From positions 172,345 through 236,344 of the forward strand of contig NZ_KE384364.1 of assembly GCF_000425405.1 (NCBI RefSeq): 64,000 bases of DNA, given 5' to 3'. Origin of the DNA: Ferrimonas kyonanensis DSM 18153. Its GTDB lineage: Bacteria; Pseudomonadota; Gammaproteobacteria; Enterobacterales; Shewanellaceae. How positions within the stretch are numbered: position 1 is the stretch's first letter; every line of letters begins with the position of its first letter. Positions 7,445 through 15,774 of the stretch are shown one piece after another. A program made the translations under genes and the position numbers. The notes under the pieces were generated by a model, which had not been told where the DNA came from, did no database searches, and worked only from the letters and a program-made list of their open reading frames with translations.

Positions 7445-8129
7445 CAAGGACGAGCAAAACATGGCGTACCCACCTTACGGTTACCCCCATATGCACCCCC
7501 ATTATCAACACCCGGCGATGTACCCCTATCCGCCGCACATGCATCAGCCAATGTACCCACACATGCAGCAGCAGATGCCACCTCAAATGCAGCAGATGCA
7601 CCAACAGATGCATCAGCAGCAGGTGCCCCACGGCCATCACCCCCACTACGCTCAACCGCCGCACCAGGGCCAGCAGCAAGACTCCGGCTTTGATCCACTG
7701 ATGGCTCAAGGTCAGCAGATGCTGGAAGGACTGATGGGCGAACAAGCCGGTATTTTCAAAGACCTGATGCACAAGCTGGGTGTGGACGACAAAGAGTTCT
7801 GGAAAGGGGCGATGATCGGCGCGGCAGCGGCACTGATCCTCAGTAACGACAACGTCCGTGGCAACCTGATGAACCTGGTCAGCGGCGCCGGCGACATGCT
7901 GAAAACCGGTACCGATAAAGTCAAACAGACCGCCACTCAAACCGCCTCCAGCGTCAGCGACAACGTCTCCATGACCAGCGATGTGTTTAAGGATACTTTC
8001 GCCGCCGGTAAGGCCGGGTTCAAAGAATCCGTAGAGCGTCATCGTCAACCCGAGGCCGACAAGGCACCGCAAGCCGCCGCGCCACAGGCCGAGGCCCCGG
8101 TAGCCGAAGCGGACGCCGGTAATGAGTAA
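7437..8129 (+). CDS. His/Met/Tyr/Pro/Gln-rich membrane protein of the ferrosome-like cluster
   Basis: A 230-residue protein in three parts. Residues about 9-85 are a low-complexity region built almost only of H, M, P, Y and Q, with roughly 17 His and over 15 Met, a composition suited to binding metal or to condensation. Residues about 95-145 include a Gly/Ala-rich hydrophobic helix (WKGAMIGAAAALILS) then an amphipathic region. The C-terminus is a YtxH-like helical stretch (LKTGTDKVKQTATQTASS...FKDTFAAGKAGFKESVERH) with an Ala/Glu/Pro tail. It overlaps the genes on both sides by eight bases. No named family is recognised; the single membrane helix and metal-binding-type N-terminus suggest a scaffold or cargo-binding role at the organelle membrane. 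Confidence 0.8.
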   Translation: MSNKDEQNMAYPPYGYPHMHPHYQHPAMYPYPPHMHQPMYPHMQQQMPPQMQQMHQQMHQQQVPHGHHPHYAQPPHQGQQQDSGFDPLMAQGQQMLEGLMGEQAGIFKDLMHKLGVDDKEFWKGAMIGAAAALILSNDNVRGNLMNLVSGAGDMLKTGTDKVKQTATQTASSVSDNVSMTSDVFKDTFAAGKAGFKESVERHRQPEADKAPQAAAPQAEAPVAEADAGNE

Positions 8130-8433
8130 TGGCTCCAACCAACTGAGCCCGGCCAGCCGCACCATGATTGCCAGCGCCTTGCTGGGAGGCACGGCATCGG
8201 CGGTATCACAGTGGTCTCAGTACCAGAATGGCGAACTGGCGGTGAACGACATGACCACCAAGGTGCTCAAGGACGCGGCCAAAGCCGGTCTGGCCGGTGG
8301 CGTGGCCACCGCCGTGGCCGGACAGATGGCCGGCAGGCCGGTGTTGTCTCTGGCCACCGTGCTGTGCGCCGGTGCCGCCAGCCTCTACCTTATTGACGAA
8401 TTAATGGAAAATCGCAATGAACAAGACTCCTAA
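8122..8433 (+). CDS. MamC-like two-helix membrane protein of the ferrosome-like cluster
   Basis: A 103-residue protein with two hydrophobic Gly/Ala-rich helices (about residues 14-28 with ASALLGGTASAV, and about 62-92 with LSLATVLCAGAASLYLI) flanking a polar helix QYQNGELAVNDMTTKVLKDA. The order GG-helix, charged loop with G/K-E-x-x, AGLAGGVATAVAG, then a second helix ending in charged residues follows the layout of the magnetosome protein MamC/Mms13, whose loop contacts magnetite. The likeness is judged from memory of that family. It overlaps its neighbours by 8 and 17 bases in the ATPase operon. An organelle-membrane role is inferred. Confidence 0.75.
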   Translation: MSNGSNQLSPASRTMIASALLGGTASAVSQWSQYQNGELAVNDMTTKVLKDAAKAGLAGGVATAVAGQMAGRPVLSLATVLCAGAASLYLIDELMENRNEQDS

Positions 8434-8704
8434 TCCCTATTACTACCCTTACGCTCAGCAGCCTGTGCAGTCTCAGCCTGCGCCTTACCAGAGCCAGAAC
8501 TCCCGCACCCACCTGCTGACCGGGTTGGTCGCCGGCGCGGCCGTGGCCTACCTGCTGTCCAACAAGAAAGTGCAGCAAGGCGTTGCCAACACCGGCACCA
8601 AGGTGTGGTCAACGGTTCGTGGTGAAGTGGAAGAGCTCAAGGAGCGCCTGGAAGACACCCAGGCCGAACTGGAGTACTACCGCAACCTGCATAAGGAAGA
8701 CTGA
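8417..8704 (+). CDS. YtxH-like small membrane protein of the ferrosome-like cluster
   Basis: A 95-residue protein with a Tyr/Pro/Gln-rich N-terminus (NPYYYPYAQQPVQSQPAPY), one short hydrophobic helix (LLTGLVAGAAVAYLLSNKKV, about 32-50) and a C-terminal coiled-coil-like helix (VRGEVEELKERLEDTQAELE, about 69-88). The layout echoes a shortened version of the 7437 protein, whose N-terminus is also rich in Tyr, Pro and Gln. Its stop codon overlaps the ATPase start (TGATG). No named family beyond the YtxH-like appearance; anchoring or spacing role at a membrane is inferred. Confidence 0.78.
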   Translation: MNKTPNPYYYPYAQQPVQSQPAPYQSQNSRTHLLTGLVAGAAVAYLLSNKKVQQGVANTGTKVWSTVRGEVEELKERLEDTQAELEYYRNLHKED

Positions 8705-10764
8705 TGACTCACGTTGTGGTCAAACACCACATTCCCGGACGCGTTCGCTTCAGGCTCGGGGCTGCCCAGCCCTTAGAGGGTCTGTCGGAGTGGCTGCGAC
8801 TGGGACTGCTGTCGGTGCAAGGCGTGCAATCGGTTCGGGTCAACGAAGCGGCCCAGTCACTGGTTGTGAGCTACGACGCCGACCTGATTCAATACCAGCA
8901 AATCAGCGAACGGCTGCAGCAACTGGACTGGCAACAGGCGGTTCAGGGCGACAGTGAGCACCAGTTTACCCGGGGTGACATTGCGCTCAATACCCTGGGT
9001 CTGCTGGCCGCCTGCTTCATTCCCAAAGGCTACGCCGCCGCCTCCACCCTGACCCTGATCGCACCGACCCTGAACGAAGGGGTCGAGCAGCTCAAGGACA
9101 AAAAGCTGGGCGTGGAGGTGCTGGATGCCATCGCCATTGGCCTGTCGGCCTGGCGCGGCGATTACAAGACCGCCATGCTGACCCAGACCCTGCTGTCCAC
9201 CGGTGAGTACATGGAGCAGGAGACCAGTCGCAACAGCGATAACCTGCTGGCGGAGCTGATGCAGCCGAAGCACAGCACCGTATGGGTAGTCCGTGACGGC
9301 CAGGAGCAACAGATCAGTTCCGAGGCACTGGTGCTCAGCGACGAAGTGTTGCTGGGACCGGGTGACATGGTGCCCGCCGACGGTCACATTGTCGACGGCA
9401 CGGCCCTGGTGAACCAGGCCAGCCTGACCGGTGAATCGGTCCCGGTGCGCCGGGAAGACGGCGCCTACCTCTATTCCGGCACCGCCATCCACGACGGTAA
9501 GGTCAGGATGCGCATCGACAAGGTCGGCAGTGAAACCACCACCGCCCAGATCGCCGCCATCATCGCCCAGTCCCTGGGCGAAAAGAGCCAAACCCAGCTG
9601 GCGACTCAGGAGATGGCCGAACGACGGGTGAAAATCACCCTGGCCATCGGTACCGCAGTCTTCGCCATGACCCGGGATCTGGAGCGACTGGCGTCGGTAT
9701 TCCTGGTGGACTACTCCTGCGCCCTGAAGCTGTCCACACCGGTCACCTTCAAGTCGATGATGTACCGTGCCGCCAAGCAGGGGCTGCTGCTTAAAGGCGG
9801 CCGTGCCATGGAAAACCTGGCTCAGGTCGACACCTGTGTGTTCGATAAGACCGGTACCCTGACCTATGGCGATCTGGAAGTGACCGACGTGATCTGCCTG
9901 CGAGAGCAGGAGAACGCCAAGGAGTTGCTGGCCATGGCCGCCTCGGTGGAGGAGCACTGCAATCACCCGCTGGCCCAGGCCATCGTCAACGCCGCCAAGC
10001 ACCACGCCCTGCCCCATATCGAGCACGGCGAAGTGGATTACGTCATCGCCCATGGACTGAAAAGCTCCATCAATGATCATCCGCTGGTGATTGGCAGCCG
10101 CCACTACCTGGAAGCCCATGAAGGGGTCGACTTCAGCAGCCTGGAGCAAACCATCGGCCAGTTGGAGTCGGAAGGGAAGCATCTGCTGTTCATGGCCAAT
10201 GAACATCAGCCCATCGGGGTGATCGGTCTGCGGGATACCCTGCGCCAGGAGGTGCAGCAAACGCTGCAGCAACTTCGCGACAGTGGCATTCGCAACCTGG
10301 TGCTGCTCACCGGTGACACCGCCTCCAAGGCGCGTCAGTTGACCGAGGAACTGGGTTTCGACCTGTACTTCGCCGAAGCGACTCCGGACAGCAAAGCCGA
10401 AGTGGTGGACAAGCTGCAACAGCAGGGGCACAAGGTGCTGTTTGTCGGCGACGGCGTCAACGACGCCCCGGCCTTGTCTCAAGCGGACGTCGGCCTGGCC
10501 ATGGCCACCGGTACCGACCTGGCCCACCTGGCGGCTGACGTGGTGCTGTTGCAGGACAACCTGTTGGGCATCGCCCAGGCACGGCAACTGGCACAGGAGG
10601 CGATGACGCTGATCAACAGCAACATTCGCCTGACCGAAGTGGTCAACAGCGGCATCATGCTGGCCGCCGCCATGGGCTGGCTCAATCCGGCAGCCAGTGC
10701 GCTGTTGCATAACGGCACCACCCTGGCGGTGCTGACCCGGGCCATGGCAGCCCGCAACGGCTAA
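8704..10764 (+). CDS. fezB: P1B-type metal-transporting ATPase, FezB-like
   Basis: A 686-residue heavy-metal P-type ATPase. An N-terminal HMA2 domain (about 1-75) carries HHIPGRVRFRL instead of a CxxC motif. Core motifs are present: TGES (242-245), SCALK in the sixth membrane helix (338-342) in place of the CPC of copper pumps, the phosphorylation site DKTGT (Asp381), the HP motif in HCNHPLAQA, GDGVNDAP (582-589) and the late HNGTT. The SCA-type membrane motif and HMA2 domain, and the company of small HMA2 and MamC/YtxH-like proteins, match the P1B-6 ATPase FezB that loads iron into ferrosomes. It ends the operon and a strong terminator follows. ATPase class is certain; iron specificity and the fezB name are inferred from motif and context. 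Confidence 0.8.
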   Translation: MTHVVVKHHIPGRVRFRLGAAQPLEGLSEWLRLGLLSVQGVQSVRVNEAAQSLVVSYDADLIQYQQISERLQQLDWQQAVQGDSEHQFTRGDIALNTLGLLAACFIPKGYAAASTLTLIAPTLNEGVEQLKDKKLGVEVLDAIAIGLSAWRGDYKTAMLTQTLLSTGEYMEQETSRNSDNLLAELMQPKHSTVWVVRDGQEQQISSEALVLSDEVLLGPGDMVPADGHIVDGTALVNQASLTGESVPVRREDGAYLYSGTAIHDGKVRMRIDKVGSETTTAQIAAIIAQSLGEKSQTQLATQEMAERRVKITLAIGTAVFAMTRDLERLASVFLVDYSCALKLSTPVTFKSMMYRAAKQGLLLKGGRAMENLAQVDTCVFDKTGTLTYGDLEVTDVICLREQENAKELLAMAASVEEHCNHPLAQAIVNAAKHHALPHIEHGEVDYVIAHGLKSSINDHPLVIGSRHYLEAHEGVDFSSLEQTIGQLESEGKHLLFMANEHQPIGVIGLRDTLRQEVQQTLQQLRDSGIRNLVLLTGDTASKARQLTEELGFDLYFAEATPDSKAEVVDKLQQQGHKVLFVGDGVNDAPALSQADVGLAMATGTDLAHLAADVVLLQDNLLGIAQARQLAQEAMTLINSNIRLTEVVNSGIMLAAAMGWLNPAASALLHNGTTLAVLTRAMAARNG

Positions 10765-10784
10765 CCGAAAACCCGGATTCAAAA

Positions 10785-10811
10785 AGCGGCGCACAAGCGC
10801 CGCTTTTTTTT
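10785..10811 (+). terminator. Terminator of the ferrosome-like operon
   Basis: Arms AGCGGCGC (10785-10792) and GCGCCGCT (10797-10804) with an ACAA loop and eight T. Confidence 0.93.
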
Positions 10812-11184
10812 GCCGATTTTCCCCATCAGAACCGGCGCCGAGAAATTGCGCCATTCGAGCAATTTCCCACCACCCCTTCGGCGATGTGGCAGCGGGTTCT
10901 CGAGACGACTGGTCAGACCGCGAAAAACGCGAAATGTTGTTGCTTGATCATCTTTAAAATCCGGTTGTCGAGCACAAAAAGCCCGCCAAATGTCGCCACC
11001 ATCACACAAACCTATGATTGAGAAGGGTAAAAGCGCTTATTCCTTAACAAATTGGATAAGCCGGCCACACTAATCTTGTAACTTTACAAGTAAAAACTTT
11101 CAATTTGAGTGCCAAAATGTGACATCTCTATCGGAAGTCTGTTCAAGTGTGATTTATCATTTTTCGTCCTATTTCTAACGGTTG
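10812..11184. other. Intergenic region upstream of nqrA
   Basis: About 370 bases without a gene. It contains an inverted repeat GAAATTGC/GCAATTTC (10842-10849 and 10859-10866, nine-base loop) and further down a perfect palindrome listed separately. The stretch 11040-11180 is AT-rich and should hold the nqr promoter, but no unambiguous -35/-10 pair could be picked by eye. Confidence 0.6.
11075..11090. promoter_or_regulatory. Perfect 16-bp palindrome upstream of nqrA (putative operator)
   Basis: CTTGTAA-CT-TTACAAG, seven-base arms with a two-base centre, about 100 bases before nqrA. The regulator is not known; it does not match CRP, FNR or TyrR consensus. Confidence 0.4.
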
Positions 11185-12552
11185 ATGTTTGCGATGGCGA
11201 GTTCCTCAGACCAGGTAAAAACAATAACGAAGGGCCTAGATGTGCCCATTGCCGGCCAGCCCCGGCAACTCATTGAATCCAGCCTGAGCCCATCCCACGT
11301 AGCCCTGCTTGGCGAAGAGTACGCCGGGCTCAAACCCACCATGATGGTGGAGGTGGGTGACGTGGTGAAGAAGGGCCAGCCTTTGTTCGAAGACAAAAAG
11401 AACAAAGGGGTGATCTACACTGCGCCCGCCAGTGGCGTGGTGACCGCCATCCACCGGGGGGCCCGCCGGGTGCTGCAGTCAGTGGTGATTCGCATCGAAG
11501 GCGACGAGGCGATGCAGTTCGATGCCTACGACGACCTGACCTCACTGTCCCGCACCCAGGCACAATCCAACCTGATTCGCAGTGGCCTGTGGACCGCCCT
11601 TCGCACGCGTCCGTTTTCCCGGGCTCCGCAGCCGGGCAGTGCCCCGGCGGGCATCTTTGTCACCGCCATGGACACCAACCCTCTGGCGGCGGATCCCCGA
11701 ATCATCATCGACGAACAGGCACGCGCCTTTGCCGATGGCCTGGCGGTACTGACGGCACTCACCGACCACAGCGTTCATCTATGCCATGACGATCAAGGCA
11801 GCCTGCCTGGGCACGACCTGCCTCGGGTCGAGAGCCATCGTTTCGGTGGCGTCCACCCGGCCGGGCTGGTGGGCACCCACATTCACCATATCCTTCCGGT
11901 GAGCCTGGAGCGCCAGGTGTGGCACATCGGCTACCAGGACGTCATTGCCGTCGGCAAGCTGTTCACCACCGGTGAGCTGTACACCGACCGAGTGGTTTCC
12001 CTGGCCGGACCCAGCGTTGCCCAGCCGCGACTGGTTCGAGTACCTCAGGGGTCAGAGTTAACGCCACTGCTGCAGCAGGAATTGAAGCCGGGATTCTCCC
12101 GAGTGGTGTCCGGCTCACTGCTGTCTGGCCACACCGCCGCCGGCCCACGGGATTTTCTGGGGCGTTACCATAACCAGATTTCCGCCCTGACCGAGGACAC
12201 TCAGCGCCAATTAATGCCCTGGGCCCGTCCCAGCCGTCAGCGGTTCTCCATCGCCCGGGCGGTTACCTCGCTGTTCACCCGCAACAAGAAGTTCGACCTG
12301 ACCACCCACTCCGGCGGCTCCAAACGCGCCATCGTGGCCTATGGCCAGTTCGAAAAGGTGATGCCGCTGGACATTCTGCCGACCCTGCTGCTGCGTGACC
12401 TGATCTGTCAGGACACCGACGAAGCCCAGGCCCTGGGGGCATTGGAGCTGGACGAAGAAGATTTGGCCCTGTGCACCTTTATCTGCCCGAGTAAATACGA
12501 CTTCGGCAAAGAGCTGCGCACCTGCCTGGACATTATTGAGAAGGAAGGGTAA
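11185..12552 (+). CDS. nqrA: Na+-translocating NADH:quinone reductase subunit A
   Basis: NqrA is the peripheral subunit of the NQR complex on the cytoplasmic side of the inner membrane. The family start region (ITKGLDVPIAG), the VALLGEEYAGLKPTM and VGDVVKKGQPLFEDKK motifs, APASGVVTAIHRGARRVLQS and the C-terminal CTFICPSKYDFG are all present. Length about 455 against a usual 445, owing to an extended N-terminus; ATG codons at 11185 and 11194 and a TTG at 11182 are all possible and none has a strong ribosome-binding site. Its last base is the first base of the nqrB start codon (TAATG). First gene of nqrABCDEF. Confidence 0.97.
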   Translation: MFAMASSSDQVKTITKGLDVPIAGQPRQLIESSLSPSHVALLGEEYAGLKPTMMVEVGDVVKKGQPLFEDKKNKGVIYTAPASGVVTAIHRGARRVLQSVVIRIEGDEAMQFDAYDDLTSLSRTQAQSNLIRSGLWTALRTRPFSRAPQPGSAPAGIFVTAMDTNPLAADPRIIIDEQARAFADGLAVLTALTDHSVHLCHDDQGSLPGHDLPRVESHRFGGVHPAGLVGTHIHHILPVSLERQVWHIGYQDVIAVGKLFTTGELYTDRVVSLAGPSVAQPRLVRVPQGSELTPLLQQELKPGFSRVVSGSLLSGHTAAGPRDFLGRYHNQISALTEDTQRQLMPWARPSRQRFSIARAVTSLFTRNKKFDLTTHSGGSKRAIVAYGQFEKVMPLDILPTLLLRDLICQDTDEAQALGALELDEEDLALCTFICPSKYDFGKELRTCLDIIEKEG

Positions 12553-13760
12553 TGACTGATCACAACCAACGTGGCCAGGACGCCTACTACGCCCACGGTA
12601 ACTCCATGAAGGATTACCTGCGCTCGCTGTTCATCACCTATGCCCGGCCGACGTCGGGTAAGGTGCACGTTCGCGATGGCATCGACGTAAAACGCACCAT
12701 GCACGTGGTGATGCTGTGCCTGATGCCAGCGATGCTGTTTGGCATGTACAACCAGGGGCTGCAGGCTCAACTGGCGCTGCAAGCCGGTGCGACCGCCGCC
12801 GATGCCTGGCAACTGGGCGTGTTTAACGCCCTGTTCGGCCCCCTCGGCCAGGACAGCTCCGCCGTGGCACTGTTTGGCTACGGCGCCAGCTTCTACCTGC
12901 CCATCTACGCCACTGCACTTCTGGTTAACCTGTTCTGGGAAGTGGTGTTTGCCCGGGTCCGTAACCAGGAGCTGCACGAAGGCTTCTTCGTCACCTCCAT
13001 GCTGTTCGCCCTGGTGGTGCCAATCTCCACCCCGTTGTGGATGGTCGCCATGGGCATCAGCTTTGGTGTGGTGATGGCCAAAGAGGTGTTTGGTGGCATG
13101 GGCTGCAACTTCCTCAACCCCACTCTGGCCGGCCTGGCGTTCCTGTACTTCGCCTACCCCACTGTCTTTGGTGCCAGCGGTCAACTGGTGGCCGTGGATG
13201 GCTTCAGCGGCGCCACCACTCTGGCCCAGGCGGCAGCGGGCAAAGTCCCCTTTGCCGACTACCCCTGGTATCAGGCTTTCAGTGACGCCGCCTGGTGGGA
13301 TGCCTTCCTCGGCTTCACCCCCGGCGCCGTCGGTGAAACCAGCACCCTGGCCCTGCTGATTGGCGGCAGCCTGTTGATGCTGTCGAGCCTGGCCTCCTGG
13401 CGCATTGTCGGCGGGGTGTTCATCGGCATGGTCGCCACCGCCACCCTGTTCAACCTGATTGGCTCCACCACCAACCCCATGTTCGCCATGCCGTGGACCT
13501 GGCACCTGGTTAGCGGTGGTTTTGCCATCGGCATGCTGTTTATGGCCACCGACCCGGTCACCAGCACTTACACCCGTAAAGGCCGCTGGGCCTACGGTGT
13601 ACTGATCGGGGTGATGGCGGTATTGATTCGGGTTATCAACCCCAAGATGGCCGAAGGCATGATGCTGGCGATCCTGTTCAGCAACCTGTGGGCACCGATT
13701 TTCGATTACCTGGTGGCGCGAGCCAACATCAAACGGAGGCAGGCACGCAATGGCCTTTAA
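12552..13760 (+). CDS. nqrB: Na+-NQR subunit B
   Basis: Membrane subunit of NQR that carries covalent FMN and riboflavin and forms much of the sodium channel. The 402-residue protein has several hydrophobic segments and the flavinylation motif DGFSGATT, with the acceptor Thr at about residue 222. Also typical are GGMGCNFLNPTLAGLAFLYF and MATDPVTSTYTRKGRW. It overlaps nqrA by one base and nqrC by eleven, consistent with coupled translation. The FMN is attached by ApbE, for which no gene is present in this operon. Confidence 0.97.
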   Translation: MTDHNQRGQDAYYAHGNSMKDYLRSLFITYARPTSGKVHVRDGIDVKRTMHVVMLCLMPAMLFGMYNQGLQAQLALQAGATAADAWQLGVFNALFGPLGQDSSAVALFGYGASFYLPIYATALLVNLFWEVVFARVRNQELHEGFFVTSMLFALVVPISTPLWMVAMGISFGVVMAKEVFGGMGCNFLNPTLAGLAFLYFAYPTVFGASGQLVAVDGFSGATTLAQAAAGKVPFADYPWYQAFSDAAWWDAFLGFTPGAVGETSTLALLIGGSLLMLSSLASWRIVGGVFIGMVATATLFNLIGSTTNPMFAMPWTWHLVSGGFAIGMLFMATDPVTSTYTRKGRWAYGVLIGVMAVLIRVINPKMAEGMMLAILFSNLWAPIFDYLVARANIKRRQARNGL

Positions 13761-14511
13761 TAAAGATTCTGTGCTCGGCACCATGACCTTCAGTGTGGTG
13801 TTGTGCCTGCTGTGTTCCTTTATGATTACCGGCACCGCCGAAGTCTTGAAAGAGCGCAAGCTGGTCAAAAAACGCAGTGAGCTGAAGCGCTACGTACTGG
13901 TGGCCGCCAACATTGAGGGCGACGTCGAAGAGATGTTCGACAAGCACGTCACCCCGGTGCTGGTGAACCTGGACAGCGGCAAGGCCGCCGACCTGAGCGA
14001 AAAAGAGATTCTCGACTTCGATGACCGCATGGCAGCCATCAACCCGGATACCTCGATCAAACCCAAAAAAGATCTGGCCCGCATCAAGCGCCGCGCCAAT
14101 CAGGCCCGAGTATTTAAAGTCGTCGACGATAACGGCCAGTTGACCAGCGTGGTAATGCCGATTCACGGCAAAGGGCTGTGGTCTGTGGTGTATGGCTTTG
14201 TGGCGATTCAGCCCGATCTCAACACCATCGAAGGGCTGGTGATCTCCGAGCATGGCGAAACCCCCGGCCTGACCGATTTCCTCAAGGATCCGCAGTGGCT
14301 TAAGGGCTGGCACGACAAGCAGATCTTCGACGACAGCGGCAAGCCGGTACTGGCAGTGGTCAAAGGCGGCGCCAAAGCCGGCGACAGCCACGGCATCGAT
14401 GGCGTCAGTGGCGCCACCAAAACCGGACGCGGTTTGCAAAAAGCCGTGCGCTTCTGGTTCGGCCCCGAAGGCTACCAGACCTTCCTGAACACCTTGAACA
14501 AGGAGGCCTGA
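13750..14511 (+). CDS. nqrC: Na+-NQR subunit C
   Basis: Single-span membrane protein whose periplasmic FMN-binding domain receives FMN from ApbE. The 253-residue product has one N-terminal membrane helix ([15 protein letters not shown]) and the flavinylation motif [10 protein letters not shown], acceptor Thr at about 223. [18 protein letters not shown] and HGETPGL are family signatures. Starts inside nqrB and is followed one base later by the GTG start of nqrD. Confidence 0.97.
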   Translation: MAFNKDSVLGTMTFSVVLCLLCSFMITGTAEVLKERKLVKKRSELKRYVLVAANIEGDVEEMFDKHVTPVLVNLDSGKAADLSEKEILDFDDRMAAINPDTSIKPKKDLARIKRRANQARVFKVVDDNGQLTSVVMPIHGKGLWSVVYGFVAIQPDLNTIEGLVISEHGETPGLTDFLKDPQWLKGWHDKQIFDDSGKPVLAVVKGGAKAGDSHGIDGVSGATKTGRGLQKAVRFWFGPEGYQTFLNTLNKEA

Positions 14512-14512
14512 G

Positions 14513-15127
14513 GTGAGTAACGCAACCAAACAGGTTCTGACAACCCCGATTTTTGCCAACAACCCGGTCGCCATGCAGGTGCTGGGGGTGTGCTCCGCCC
14601 TGGCGGTCAGTAACTCCATGGAAACCGCCGTGGTAATGACCCTGGCGGTAACCTTTGTACTGGTGTTCTCCAACCTGATTATCTCGCTGATCCGCAAGAT
14701 GATCCCCAACAGCGTGCGCATCATCGCCCAGATGACCGTCATCGCCTCGCTGGTGATTGTGGTCGACATGGTGATGCAGGATGTGGCCTATGAACTGTCG
14801 CAGAAACTGTCGGTGTTTGTTGGTCTGATCATCACCAACTGCATCGTCATGGGGCGGGCGGAAGCCTTCGCCATGAAACACGGCCCACTGATGTCAGTGG
14901 TGGACGCCCTGGGTAACTCCATGGGGTACGGCGTGATCCTGATCGGCGTCGGCTTTGTCCGCGAACTGCTGGGCAGCGGCACCCTGTTCGGCTACGAGGT
15001 GATCACCACCGCCGAAAACGGTGGCCTGTACCTGGCCAACGAGATGTTCAAGATGCCCCCCAGCGCCTTCTTCCTGATCGGACTGATGATCTGGGCCATC
15101 CACGTCATTCAGCGCAAAAAAGGCTAA
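14513..15127 (+). CDS. nqrD: Na+-NQR subunit D
   Basis: Integral membrane subunit (204 residues, about six helices), paralogous to NqrE and homologous to RnfE; the two subunits share an iron site between their half-helices. Visible signatures are [30 protein letters not shown] and [10 protein letters not shown], with the conserved membrane cysteines. The start is GTG at 14513, supported by AGGAGG six bases upstream in the end of nqrC. Confidence 0.97.
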   Translation: MSNATKQVLTTPIFANNPVAMQVLGVCSALAVSNSMETAVVMTLAVTFVLVFSNLIISLIRKMIPNSVRIIAQMTVIASLVIVVDMVMQDVAYELSQKLSVFVGLIITNCIVMGRAEAFAMKHGPLMSVVDALGNSMGYGVILIGVGFVRELLGSGTLFGYEVITTAENGGLYLANEMFKMPPSAFFLIGLMIWAIHVIQRKKG

Positions 15128-15136
15128 GGAATCTCC

Positions 15137-15745
15137 ATGGAACATTACATTAGCCTGTTTATGCAGGCGGTCTTCATCGACAACATGGCGCTGTCGTTCT
15201 TTATGGGCATGTGCACCTTCCTGGCCGTGTCCAAGAAGGTGTCCACCTCCTTTGGCCTTGGCGTCGCAGTCATCGTGGTTATGGCGCTGGCGGTGCCGGT
15301 AAACCAGCTGATCTACGTTAACTTTCTGAAACCAGGCGCCCTGGCCTGGGCCGGCCTGCCCAACCTGGATCTGAGCTACCTGAAGCTGATCACCTTCATC
15401 GGCGTGATTGCCGCCCTGGTGCAGATTCTGGAGATGGTACTGGATAAGTACGCGCCGGCCCTGTACCAGACCCTAGGGATCTTCCTGCCGCTGCTGACGG
15501 TCAACTGCGCCATCTTTGCCGGCGTGATCTTCATGGCCAACCGCGACTACAACATGACCGAATCGGTGGTGTTTGCCCTGGGTTCCGGCACCGGCTGGGC
15601 CATGGCCATTGTGCTGCTGGCGGGCTTGCGCGAGCGGATGAAGTTCTCTGCCATCCCTGAGGGGCTGCAGGGGATTGGCATCACCTTTATTTCCACCGGA
15701 TTGATGGCGCTGGGCTTTATGGCCTTTGCCGGCGTCTCTCTGTAA
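15137..15745 (+). CDS. nqrE: Na+-NQR subunit E
   Basis: Integral membrane subunit (202 residues), inverted-topology partner of NqrD and homologous to RnfA. Signatures: [23 protein letters not shown] with a membrane Cys, and [13 protein letters not shown] with the second. ATG at 15137 follows AAGGAATCTCC. The next gene, nqrF, starts 29 bases on. Confidence 0.97.
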   Translation: MEHYISLFMQAVFIDNMALSFFMGMCTFLAVSKKVSTSFGLGVAVIVVMALAVPVNQLIYVNFLKPGALAWAGLPNLDLSYLKLITFIGVIAALVQILEMVLDKYAPALYQTLGIFLPLLTVNCAIFAGVIFMANRDYNMTESVVFALGSGTGWAMAIVLLAGLRERMKFSAIPEGLQGIGITFISTGLMALGFMAFAGVSL

Positions 15746-15774
15746 CCGAATCACCAGATTAAGAAGGTAACGCA

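Noticed and set aside
7470-7680. Repeat-rich DNA at the start of the 7437 gene as a CRISPR or tandem array
   Set aside because: The repetition comes from biased codons (ATGCAC, CAGCAG, CCG) in one open reading frame; there are no regular spacers.
8857-10854. 665-codon minus-strand ORF opposite the P-type ATPase
   Set aside because: The plus strand encodes all P-type ATPase motifs; the antisense product has Gly/Gln/His-rich low-complexity typical of a GC-rich shadow frame.
12408-13868. Long antisense ORF over nqrB
   Set aside because: nqrB is unambiguous; the antisense product is a His/Gly/Gln-rich artefact.
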